From assembly GCA_025352065.1 (NCBI GenBank), contig JANXUC010000021.1:84265-148264 (forward strand): a stretch of 64,000 nt of DNA. Reading direction: 5' to 3'. Of the stretch, positions 54,596 to 62,574 are shown piece by piece; position 1 is the first letter of the stretch, and every line of letters starts with the position of its first letter. The notes beneath the pieces were generated by a model. It worked only from the letters and a program-made list of their open reading frames with translations, was not told the origin of the DNA and made no database searches. The position numbers were made by a program, and so were the translations under genes. Origin of the DNA: Acidobacteriaceae bacterium (lineage in GTDB: Bacteria > Acidobacteriota > Terriglobia > Terriglobales > Acidobacteriaceae).

Positions 54596-55312
54596 TTAAT
54601 TCGCTGCCCTCAGCAGTTCCCTCGCATACAGCACCCCTTCCGGCGTCTCCTCGTGCTTAAAGTAGGCGTAGACATTGAGACCCTGCGCGGTGTGCGCTCC
54701 CAGGGTTTTCAACATAGCGGCGCGTTCTTCAGCGGGATAGCTCGCTTTGCGGAAGCGGTAGTAGGCGAAATCGGCGGTCGTCACGTCGGGAGATGCCATA
54801 GTTTCGCTTTCTGCGACGCAGAGCGCAACGTTGCGATCCTTCAATAAGCTCCAGGTTTCATCCACAAACCAGGATGCGTTCCGAAACTCGAAAGCTGTTC
54901 GCAACGTGCGCGGTAGATGGGCAAGGAAGTCTTGGAGTAACGCAGGATCGAATTTCAAGTTTGGCGGCAATTGGAACAGCACCGGACCCAGCTTCCCTGC
55001 CCTCGCCAGAGGTTCGATGGAAGTCAGGAATCGCGACAAAAATTCTTCCACGCCCTTCAACCGTTTGATGTGAGTAATCATCTGGTGCGCTTTCACGCCG
55101 AAACGAAAGTGCTCCGGTGTGTCGGCAATCCAGTTGTTGAGCGTGCTTTCCTTCACCAACTGGCGGAAGGTGAAGTTCACTTCTACCGTATTGAGCTGCG
55201 TTCCGTAGTGCTTGAGGAATTTCTTCTGCGCGAGTTTTGCCGGATAGAAATCTGGTTTCCAGCCCGCATACGCCCAGCCCGACGTGCCTGCATAAAGTTG
55301 CGCCATGTGCAC
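54596..55312 (-). CDS. DUF72 family protein
   Basis: 238 residues, TIM-barrel fold. Family blocks are LYAGTSGWAYAGWKPDFYPA, NTVEVNFTFRQLV, HFRFGVKAHQMITHIKRLKG, LGPVLFQLPPNLKFD and ALCVAESETMASPDVT with the end VYAYFKHEET. No reaction is known for the family. It is 27 bases before the LigD polymerase gene stop on the same strand, perhaps a shared transcript. Confidence 0.9.
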   Translation of the reverse strand: MHMAQLYAGTSGWAYAGWKPDFYPAKLAQKKFLKHYGTQLNTVEVNFTFRQLVKESTLNNWIADTPEHFRFGVKAHQMITHIKRLKGVEEFLSRFLTSIEPLARAGKLGPVLFQLPPNLKFDPALLQDFLAHLPRTLRTAFEFRNASWFVDETWSLLKDRNVALCVAESETMASPDVTTADFAYYRFRKASYPAEERAAMLKTLGAHTAQGLNVYAYFKHEETPEGVLYARELLRAAN

Positions 55313-55339
55313 GAGATTGCCTGAACGCGAGGCGAGTCG

Positions 55340-56332
55340 TCAAAGCGGAAGTTTCTTTTTCGGCTTCGTAGGCTCGGCTTGCGCGGCGATATCAACGCCC
55401 GTGTCGTCAGCCGCAACCCGCGCCAACTTAGGCAGCTCCTGCTTCAGCGTGAGCACTGGTGCAAACAAATCGCCCATCTTCTCGCAACGTTCCAACACCC
55501 GCGGTGCCTCAAATACGAGCAGCTCGGCCTTCTTCTTACGATGAACCTGTTCCACTTCTTCCCAAGTCACCGGAGTCGAAACCGTAGGCCGTTCCCGCGC
55601 ACGCAACGAATAAACTGAGACAGTCGTTTTGTGTTCGTCGTTCTGGCTCCAGTCGATGAAGACTTTGCCGTTGCGCACATTCTTCTTCATCTCGGAAACA
55701 ACAAGCTCCGGGTGGCGTTCTTCCATCAAACGCGCTGCGGCATGGGCAAACGCTTTGGTCGCGTCATACTTCACTGGAGTATTCAGCGGCACATAAATCT
55801 GCAGGCCTTTCGAGCCGGAAGTTTTCGGAAAACTCTGCAAGCCAAATTGCTCGAATACTTCGCGCAGCCACAATCCCACCTGTGCACATTGCACCACGTT
55901 CGCGGGAGGGCCAGGATCGAGGTCAAACACCATCATGGTCGGGCGCGGCAGGTCCTCCGCCAAGGACAGCGATGTGTGCATCTCCAACGATGCCAAATTT
56001 GCCATCCAGACGAGAGTTGGCAAATCGTTGGCCAAAATGTAGTCCACGGTTCGCCGATTGTGCCGGCTGTAGATGGGCGCCGTCTTCAGCCAATCGGGAC
56101 GATGCTTAGGAGCATTTTTTTCATAAAAGAATTCGCCGTCGACGCCGTCCGGATAGCGCTTCATGGTCAACGGACGTCCCGTCAAATGCGGCACCAGGAA
56201 GGGCGCCACGCGGACGTAGTAGTCCAGCACCTGGCGCTTTGTAAAGTCCGCCGCTGGATACAGAATCTTGTCCAGATTCGACAGAACGAGCCGACGGCCC
56301 TGCACTTCGATTTTTGCGGATTCCTTTGCCAT
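55340..56332 (-). CDS. LigD-type DNA polymerase/primase domain protein
   Basis: 330 residues, the stand-alone polymerase domain of NHEJ ligase D. It has LSNLDKILYPAADFTKRQVL, the metal-binding pair MMVFDLDPGPP, FPKTSGSKGLQIYVPL and VFIDWSQNDEHKTTVSVYSL. The Lys/Pro-rich tail is short. In other bacteria this domain is fused to a ligase and nuclease, and Ku is usually next to it; neither is visible here, so the partners must be encoded elsewhere. Confidence 0.92.
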   Translation of the reverse strand: MAKESAKIEVQGRRLVLSNLDKILYPAADFTKRQVLDYYVRVAPFLVPHLTGRPLTMKRYPDGVDGEFFYEKNAPKHRPDWLKTAPIYSRHNRRTVDYILANDLPTLVWMANLASLEMHTSLSLAEDLPRPTMMVFDLDPGPPANVVQCAQVGLWLREVFEQFGLQSFPKTSGSKGLQIYVPLNTPVKYDATKAFAHAAARLMEERHPELVVSEMKKNVRNGKVFIDWSQNDEHKTTVSVYSLRARERPTVSTPVTWEEVEQVHRKKKAELLVFEAPRVLERCEKMGDLFAPVLTLKQELPKLARVAADDTGVDIAAQAEPTKPKKKLPL

Positions 56333-56472
56333 CGGAGTTCCCTGCCATTGTGCCTCAAAACTCTCGCCGAGGGTTCACTGCAGTTTGACAAGCGCGCTTT
56401 CCGCCAACTACCTTCAAACTATTCGTCGTAAGAGTGTCTAAATAGTTAGCGCTCAACAGTCGTGGAGGTTCC

Positions 56473-58020
56473 ATGCGAGTTTCCGTCCAGGATTCTAGAA
56501 GATACTGCCAAATGGCCATTCTTGGCTCTCTATTTGCTTTCGCTTCTTTTTCCGCCGCACAAGATGTCTCCGCCTTCGAGAAACACGTGACAGTGAAGAA
56601 GCTCGCGAACGGCCTTACTGTCGTCATTTGCGAACGCCCCGAAGCGCCTGTTTTCTCCTTCTTTACTCACGTTGATACCGGTTCCACGCAGGAAGACATT
56701 GGACAATCGGGCCTGGCGCACATGTTCGAGCACATGGCCTTCAAGGGCACTGACAAGATTGGCACCAAGAATTATCCCGCCGAGAAACTTGCGCTGGCAA
56801 AAGTTGAGCAGACTTACGCCGCCTACAATCTGGAGCGCCGGAAGCGCGTGGGCCGCGATGAAGAAAAGCTGAAAGCACTGCTAAAAGCCTGGGACGACGC
56901 CATGGCCGAAGCGAACAAACACACTGTGCTGAACGAATTCGGCCAGATCATCGAGAACAATGGCGGCGAGGGTCTGAACGCCTTCACCAACAGCGACGAA
57001 ACCGGCTACAACTATTCGTTCCCTTCCAACCGGGTCGAACTGTGGGCCTATCTCGAATCGGAACGCTTCCTGCATCCCGTGCTGCGTGAATTCTACAAGG
57101 AACGCAACGTAGTTATGGAAGAGCGCCGCATGAGAACGGATAGCGCTCCCATCGGACGTCTGATCGAACAGTTCGGGTCCGCGGCCTTCGTTGCGCATCC
57201 CTACCATCGGCCCGTGGTGGGATGGATGTCCGATCTGCAATCTTTTTCTGCCACGGACGCAAAGCGTTTTTACGATAAGTACTACGTTCCAGCGAACATG
57301 ACAGTAGCCATAGCCGGCGACGTGAAGGCTGCCGAAGTCCTGCCCGTCATCGAGAAATATTTCGGCCGCTTGCCCGCCAAGCCCAAGCCCGAAGAACTTA
57401 GCACGGTCGAGCCGCCGCAAATGGCTGAGCGCCGCGTGGTATTGCACGACCCGTCGCAGCCCTTCTTTATTGAGGGCTATCACCGCCCCGACTACCGCGA
57501 CAAGGACGATGCCGTCTACGATGCAATTGGCGACCTGATGTCGAACGGACGCACTTCGCGGCTGTATCGCGGCTTGGTTCGGGATAAGAAAATTGCCGCC
57601 CAAACCGCTGGCTTCGGCAACTATCCCGGCCAAAAATATCCCAATCTTTTCGTCTTCTATGCCGTTCCACTTCCGGGCCACACCAACAAAGAGATGGAAT
57701 CGGCAATTCACGTTGAAATCGAACGCATCAAGAATGAAGACGTCTCGTCCGACGAATTAAAAATGCTCAAGACGCGCGCGAAAGCTGGGCTCTTGCGCAG
57801 CCTCGGCGAGAATGAAGGTCTGGCGCAGGCTCTGGGTACCACGCAGGCCCGCTACGGCGATTGGCACGAGCTCTTCCGCCAGGTAGATCGCATCGACAAA
57901 TTAACCGCCGCCGACATTCGGCGAGTTGCGAACAAAACTTTCCTACCGACTAATCGCACCGTAGGCGTGATTGAAACGGAAGGCAGCTCCAAGAGCGCCG
58001 CGAGCCAGGGAACTGAATAA
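56473..58020 (+). CDS. M16 family zinc metallopeptidase (active subunit)
   Basis: 515 residues after GGAGGT. A signal peptide (ILGSLFAFASFSAAQ) is present. The HxxEH motif is in GLAHMFEHMAFKG, with the downstream Glu in an NNGGEGLNAFTNSDET block. A second, inactive-type half follows (RVVLHDPSQPFFIEGYHRPD). It is a periplasmic protease of the pitrilysin/PqqL class. It lies 2 bases upstream of the second M16 gene; the pair very likely forms a heterodimer. A weak TTGACA (56385-56390) lies about 75 bases upstream as a possible -35 box. Confidence 0.93.
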   Translation: MRVSVQDSRRYCQMAILGSLFAFASFSAAQDVSAFEKHVTVKKLANGLTVVICERPEAPVFSFFTHVDTGSTQEDIGQSGLAHMFEHMAFKGTDKIGTKNYPAEKLALAKVEQTYAAYNLERRKRVGRDEEKLKALLKAWDDAMAEANKHTVLNEFGQIIENNGGEGLNAFTNSDETGYNYSFPSNRVELWAYLESERFLHPVLREFYKERNVVMEERRMRTDSAPIGRLIEQFGSAAFVAHPYHRPVVGWMSDLQSFSATDAKRFYDKYYVPANMTVAIAGDVKAAEVLPVIEKYFGRLPAKPKPEELSTVEPPQMAERRVVLHDPSQPFFIEGYHRPDYRDKDDAVYDAIGDLMSNGRTSRLYRGLVRDKKIAAQTAGFGNYPGQKYPNLFVFYAVPLPGHTNKEMESAIHVEIERIKNEDVSSDELKMLKTRAKAGLLRSLGENEGLAQALGTTQARYGDWHELFRQVDRIDKLTAADIRRVANKTFLPTNRTVGVIETEGSSKSAASQGTE

Positions 58021-58022
58021 TT

Positions 58023-60200
58023 ATGAGCCGACACACATTACGCCGCAGTCTTATTCGTTTCCTTGCCGCTGTCGTCTTCGGTTTTGCGACTTCGCATTCC
58101 GATGCGCAGGTTGCTCCCTCCTGGAAAGACGTCAGGATTCCCGCTCTGCACGCCTTCAAGCCGCAGCAACCGAAACGAATCGAATTGCCGAATGGCATGG
58201 TCCTCATGCTGCAGGAAGATCACGAGCTGCCGATCATTGACGGATTCGCACGGATCCGTGGCGGTTCGCGGGAAGAACCTGCCGAGAAAATTGGCCTTGT
58301 CGATATCTTCGGCGATGCTTGGCGCACCGGTGGAACAAAAACGAAAACCGGCGACGAACTCGATGACTTTCTCGAAGCGCGCGCCGCGAAGGTCGAAACC
58401 GGGGCGATGCTCGATTCGACAAATGTTTCCTTCTCCTGCTTGAAGGCGGATTTTGAAGACGTCTTCGCCATCTTCAACGACGTACTGAAGAACCCGGAAT
58501 TTCGGCAGGAAAAGATCGATCTCGCCAAAGATAACAACGGCGCGGAAATTGCCCGTCGCAATGACAATGCATCCGGCATTGCGGGCCGGGAAGCGAACAA
58601 GCTTGGCTACGGAGAGCAAAATCCGTATGCGCGTGTTGCAGAATTCGCGACGATCGCTGCCATCAAGCGGCAGGATTTGATCGATTGGCACAATACACAC
58701 GTTCATCCCAACAACATCCTGCTTGGCATCGTCGGCGATTTCGATTCCACCGCCTTGGAAGCCAAGCTGCGCGCAGCCTTTGAGTCTTGGCCTAAAGGCC
58801 CAGCTGCAGTCAGCTCCAAGGTCGATCCACAACCTGCCAAGCCTGGCTATTACTTAGTCGAGAAGAAAGACGTCAATCAAAGCAACATCAACATGGTCGA
58901 GTTGGGAACCAAGCGCAGCAATCCGGACTACTACGCGATTACTGTTTTCAACGAGGCCTTCGGCGGCGGATTCTCCTCGCGCCTGTTCAGCAATATTCGT
59001 TCCAAGAAGGGCCTCGCTTACGGTGTCGGGGGCGGCGTTGGTGCATCTTTCGATCACGACGGGCTAGTCCATCTCTCCATGGGGACCAAGAGTTCCACAA
59101 CTGTGGAGGCCATCCAAGCGCTGTACGAAGAAGTAGACGCGCTCAAGACAAACCCGCTGAGCGCCGACGAAATTCGTCGCGCAAAAGATTCGATTCTGAA
59201 TTCGTTTATTTTCAATTTCGATTCGCCCGCCAAAGTCCTTCGCGAACGCATGGCGTACGAGTTTTACGGATACCCTTCCGACTATCTCGAGCGCTACCGC
59301 ACTGGGATTGAGAAGGTTACGCCCGCGGATGTCGCTCGCGCGGCCACGAAGTATGTTCGCAAAGATCAGTTCGCGGTGCTGGTGGTAGGGAATACGGCTG
59401 AGTTCGATAAACCGCTCGCCAGCATGGGCGCGGTCACGAACGTGGACATTACGATTCCCGGTGCACCAGCCGACGCTCAATCTGAAGAACAGGAAAAACC
59501 AGCCGCGACTTCGAACCCCGAAGGCAAAGCTTTAGCCGCGAAAGTCGCCGAAGCCATGGGCGGATTGGACAAGTTGAAGTCCATCCACGCGATGAAGATG
59601 ACGATCTCTCTCACCGAAAAAGCACCGCAAGGAGACGTCAAGACGCCTCTGGAATCAACCCTGGTATGTCCCGACACAATGCACGCCGAGGTTCAAACCC
59701 CTGGTGGAAAGCTCACGATTGTAGTCAGTCCCGACGCAGGCTTTGTGGTTACGCCAGATGGACAGGTCCACGACTTCCCATCCGCGCAAAAGACAGATAC
59801 TGTTCTTCAGGTGAAACGAGATTTAGTCTGTATGGCGCAACACGCCGACGACCCCGCTTACTCCTTCACGGCGGCTGGAACGGAAAAAGTTGGATCGCTT
59901 GACGCTCGTATCGTGGATGTTGCTGGTCCGGGCGTGACGATCCGCTGGTATGTTGATCCCGCCAGCGGACGAATTCTGCGCGAAACCTACCAAGCCATGG
60001 GGCAGTCGGGTCCGTTCGAAGGGGCGACAAATCTTTCCAACTGGAAAACCGACAATGGCATTACACTGCCGACAACTCATGCCAATCAGCAAAACGGCAA
60101 AGACTCCAGCGTCGCCGAGTTCACGGCAGTAAAGTTCAATCCGACGGTCGATCCAAAGCTGTTCCAAAAGCCAGTGGCCGAACCGAAACCCGCGCAGTAG
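58023..60200 (+). CDS. M16 peptidase-like partner without HxxEH, extra C-terminal domain
   Basis: 725 residues. Signal peptide LIRFLAAVVFGFATSHSDAQ. The M16 fold spans residues about 55-480 (KRIELPNGMVLMLQEDHELP). The site that should be HxxEH reads GLVDIFGDAWRTGG, so zinc catalysis is lost. The RxxKG..-like half has NEAFGGGFSSRLFSNIRSKKGLAYGVGGG, typical of the partner subunit. Residues about 500-725 add a beta-rich domain like LolA or outer-membrane lipoprotein sorting folds (ALAAKVAEAMGGLDKLKSI). It follows the active subunit by 2 bases. Confidence 0.9.
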   Translation: MSRHTLRRSLIRFLAAVVFGFATSHSDAQVAPSWKDVRIPALHAFKPQQPKRIELPNGMVLMLQEDHELPIIDGFARIRGGSREEPAEKIGLVDIFGDAWRTGGTKTKTGDELDDFLEARAAKVETGAMLDSTNVSFSCLKADFEDVFAIFNDVLKNPEFRQEKIDLAKDNNGAEIARRNDNASGIAGREANKLGYGEQNPYARVAEFATIAAIKRQDLIDWHNTHVHPNNILLGIVGDFDSTALEAKLRAAFESWPKGPAAVSSKVDPQPAKPGYYLVEKKDVNQSNINMVELGTKRSNPDYYAITVFNEAFGGGFSSRLFSNIRSKKGLAYGVGGGVGASFDHDGLVHLSMGTKSSTTVEAIQALYEEVDALKTNPLSADEIRRAKDSILNSFIFNFDSPAKVLRERMAYEFYGYPSDYLERYRTGIEKVTPADVARAATKYVRKDQFAVLVVGNTAEFDKPLASMGAVTNVDITIPGAPADAQSEEQEKPAATSNPEGKALAAKVAEAMGGLDKLKSIHAMKMTISLTEKAPQGDVKTPLESTLVCPDTMHAEVQTPGGKLTIVVSPDAGFVVTPDGQVHDFPSAQKTDTVLQVKRDLVCMAQHADDPAYSFTAAGTEKVGSLDARIVDVAGPGVTIRWYVDPASGRILRETYQAMGQSGPFEGATNLSNWKTDNGITLPTTHANQQNGKDSSVAEFTAVKFNPTVDPKLFQKPVAEPKPAQ

Positions 60201-60208
60201 AGACAACC

Positions 60209-60351
60209 GGGTGCCCCGTCCTTCTTTCGCGTTCTTTGCGAAAGAGGGCGGGGTTTTCGCAAGGCGGCATCCGATCCCTAATCGCGCTCATATAGGAAGA
60301 GATTGAAAAACCCCGCCCTGTCGCACAGTACGCGACAAGGAAGGGGCACCC
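60209..60351. repeat. GGTGCCCC-family inverted repeat between convergent genes
   Basis: Outer arms GGGTGCCCC (60209-60217) and GGGGCACCC (60343-60351); inner arms GAGGGCGGGGTTTT (near 60244) and AAAAACCCCGCCCT (near 60306). Same family as 3238-3517. It sits between the M16 pair and the alcohol dehydrogenase and can terminate both. Confidence 0.75.
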
Positions 60352-60357
60352 ACGGCG

Positions 60358-61407
60358 CTACCGGCTTTTCAGCGACGCCATATCAATCACAAACCGATAC
60401 CGCACGTCGCTCTTCAGCACGCGCTCGTAGGCTTCGTTGATCTTCTGGATCGGAATCACTTCGATGTCGCAGGCGATCTTGTGCTGGTCGCAGAAGTCCA
60501 GCATTTCCTGCGTCTCGCCAATGCCGCCAATCGCCGAGCCAGCCAGACTGTGACGACCACCAGTCAATGAAAACGCACCCACCGATAGAGGCTTTTCCGG
60601 AAGCCCCACCAAAACCATCGTCCCATCCACGCGCAGCAATTTCAGGTATTCGTTCCAGTCAACGTCGGCTGAAACCGTGTTCACGATCAGATCAAAATAG
60701 CCTTTAAGCTTGGGAAAAGTCGCACGATCGGAAGTCGCGTAGAAATGATTGGCGCCCATCCGCTTGCCGTCGTCGATCTTTTTGAGCGTGTGGCTCAAGA
60801 CTGTGACCTCGGCACCCAGCGCATGCGCAATCTTCACGCCCATATGGCCGAGTCCACCCATGCCGACAATCGCAACCTTCTTTCCAGGGCCAGCTTGCCA
60901 ATGTTTTAGCGGCGAGTATAGCGTGATCCCAGCACACAACAGAGGCGCGCAGGCATCCAGCGGCAGGTTCTTGGGCATGCGGAGAGCATAATTCTCGTCC
61001 ACCACAATCTTGTCGGAATACCCGCCGTAGGTTGTTGCACCGTCTTTGTCTTTCGCGTTGTAAGTCCATGTCGCGCCGTTCGTGCAATATTGTTCCAGCC
61101 CGCGTTGGCAGGAGGTGCAGGTGCGACAAGAATCCACGAAGCAGCCCACGCCAACCTTATCGCCCACTTTATGCTTGGTGACCTTGCTGCCCACCGCCGC
61201 CACCACTCCGGCAATCTCGTGCCCAGGAACCATGGGAAACGTTGCCCCGCCCCACTCATCCCGTGCCTGGTGGATGTCGGAATGGCAGACGCCGCAGTAT
61301 TGAATGTCAATCACAACATCATGTTCGCGCGGATCACGCCGCTCAAACGAAAACGGGGCCAGAGAAGCCTTGGCAGACCCGGCGGCATAGCTTTTAGATG
61401 CAGTCAT
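60358..61407 (-). CDS. Zinc-dependent alcohol dehydrogenase (cinnamyl/YahK-like)
   Basis: 349 residues, MDR fold. Catalytic zinc: [10 protein letters not shown] and GHEIAGVV. Structural zinc: four Cys in [15 protein letters not shown]. Cofactor site: [21 protein letters not shown] (GxGxxG-like, NADP-type by the following VTVLSHT). Typical substrates are aldehydes and alcohols such as cinnamyl or medium-chain aldehydes. It stands alone on the minus strand. Confidence 0.94.
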   Translation of the reverse strand: MTASKSYAAGSAKASLAPFSFERRDPREHDVVIDIQYCGVCHSDIHQARDEWGGATFPMVPGHEIAGVVAAVGSKVTKHKVGDKVGVGCFVDSCRTCTSCQRGLEQYCTNGATWTYNAKDKDGATTYGGYSDKIVVDENYALRMPKNLPLDACAPLLCAGITLYSPLKHWQAGPGKKVAIVGMGGLGHMGVKIAHALGAEVTVLSHTLKKIDDGKRMGANHFYATSDRATFPKLKGYFDLIVNTVSADVDWNEYLKLLRVDGTMVLVGLPEKPLSVGAFSLTGGRHSLAGSAIGGIGETQEMLDFCDQHKIACDIEVIPIQKINEAYERVLKSDVRYRFVIDMASLKSR

Positions 61408-61595
61408 AAGTTCCTTCTTTCCATGAAAATCGATGAAGAATAGACTCTAAAAATAGCTTTCGGTCTACTCAATTGCCCGAGTTTCTACCGTAACCGAATC
61501 TCCCCTCGTTAGTCTAATAGTTTCGCGGCAATTTTCACGGAACCAGCGGACTTAGGCCTGCGTATCTGAAAAAGCAATCTCACCTGGGAGGTGAA

Positions 61596-62389
61596 GTGCG
61601 TCTGGTCGCTCAATCCTTGTCGTTGCCACCGCTTTCGCAGCAATCACAAGCCTCGCTCACGCCGATGAATGGAAGAAGACTTTTTCCACCGCCGGACGCC
61701 CGGAAGTCCGCATTAACAACAACGATGCGTCCATCGAAGTCCCCGCTACTGATCGAAAAAACATCGAAATCCGCGTCATTACGAAGGGCTTCAATATTCC
61801 CGGCAAATTGCGAATTACCGACAACCAAAGCGGCAACACCATCAGCGTTGAAGTTCACCGCCCTTCCCATGGCCTTCACATCAACTGGAGTTACACTGGT
61901 ACGCGCATTGAGGTCGAAGTTCCCCGCGAGGCTAACCTCGATCTGCACTCCGGCGACGGCCACATTCGCGTGAACGACGTAAAAGGCGATCTTCGCCTCG
62001 ATACTGGTGACGGCCACATTGACGCTAACCGCCTGGACGGCAAGCTCCACGCACGCACCGGCGACGGTCACATGACGATTGACGGCCGCTTCGACGATCT
62101 CGACCTTCGCACCAGTGATGGCCACATCGACGCCACCGTCAACCCGGGCTCCGTCATGAGTAATGCTTGGAGCGTTCAAACTGGTGACGGAAGAGTGGAT
62201 TTACGCCTACCGGAGACCATGAATGCCGACATCGACCTGCATACTGGCGACGGACGCGTAGTTGTGGATCTACCTCTCACCGTATCCGGCGAAATGGGAC
62301 ACTCCGACATTCACGGCAAACTCAATGCGGGTGGTGCCGAGTTCAGGGTTCGTACCGGCGATGGCAGTATCCGCATCGGGAAGATTTAA
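61596..62389 (+). CDS. DUF4097-type repeat protein, frameshift in the signal peptide
   Basis: The main frame (codons in phase with 61808) gives ILVVATAFAAITSLAHADEW, a signal peptide, then beta-strand repeats (LDLHSGDGHIRVNDVKGDLR, LDTGDGHIDANRLDGKLH, TGDGRVVVDLP). Upstream in this frame there is a TGA at 61592 and no ATG, GTG, TTG or CTG start before the signal peptide. The ribosome site GGGAGG (61586-61591) instead serves GTG 61596 in another frame (VRLVAQ..), so a base is missing near 61608-61612. A complete protein would be about 263 residues, secreted, with the right-handed GDG repeats typical of putative adhesins. The annotated start is therefore tentative. Confidence 0.7.
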
Positions 62390-62574
62390 AGCCGCAATCT
62401 CGCGGAGAATCACCCCTAGGGTACTTAAGAAGGCATTCATTCCGTGGCACGAACCACCGAATGCGTTGACGCGCCTCTGGTTCGCGCACTATCCTTGAAC
62501 GCAGTGGGCTTGGCTACTCGTCTGGCACCCGACTTTCAAGAAAAGGCCTCAAGCTGGTACCTCAGCGCCAAGTG

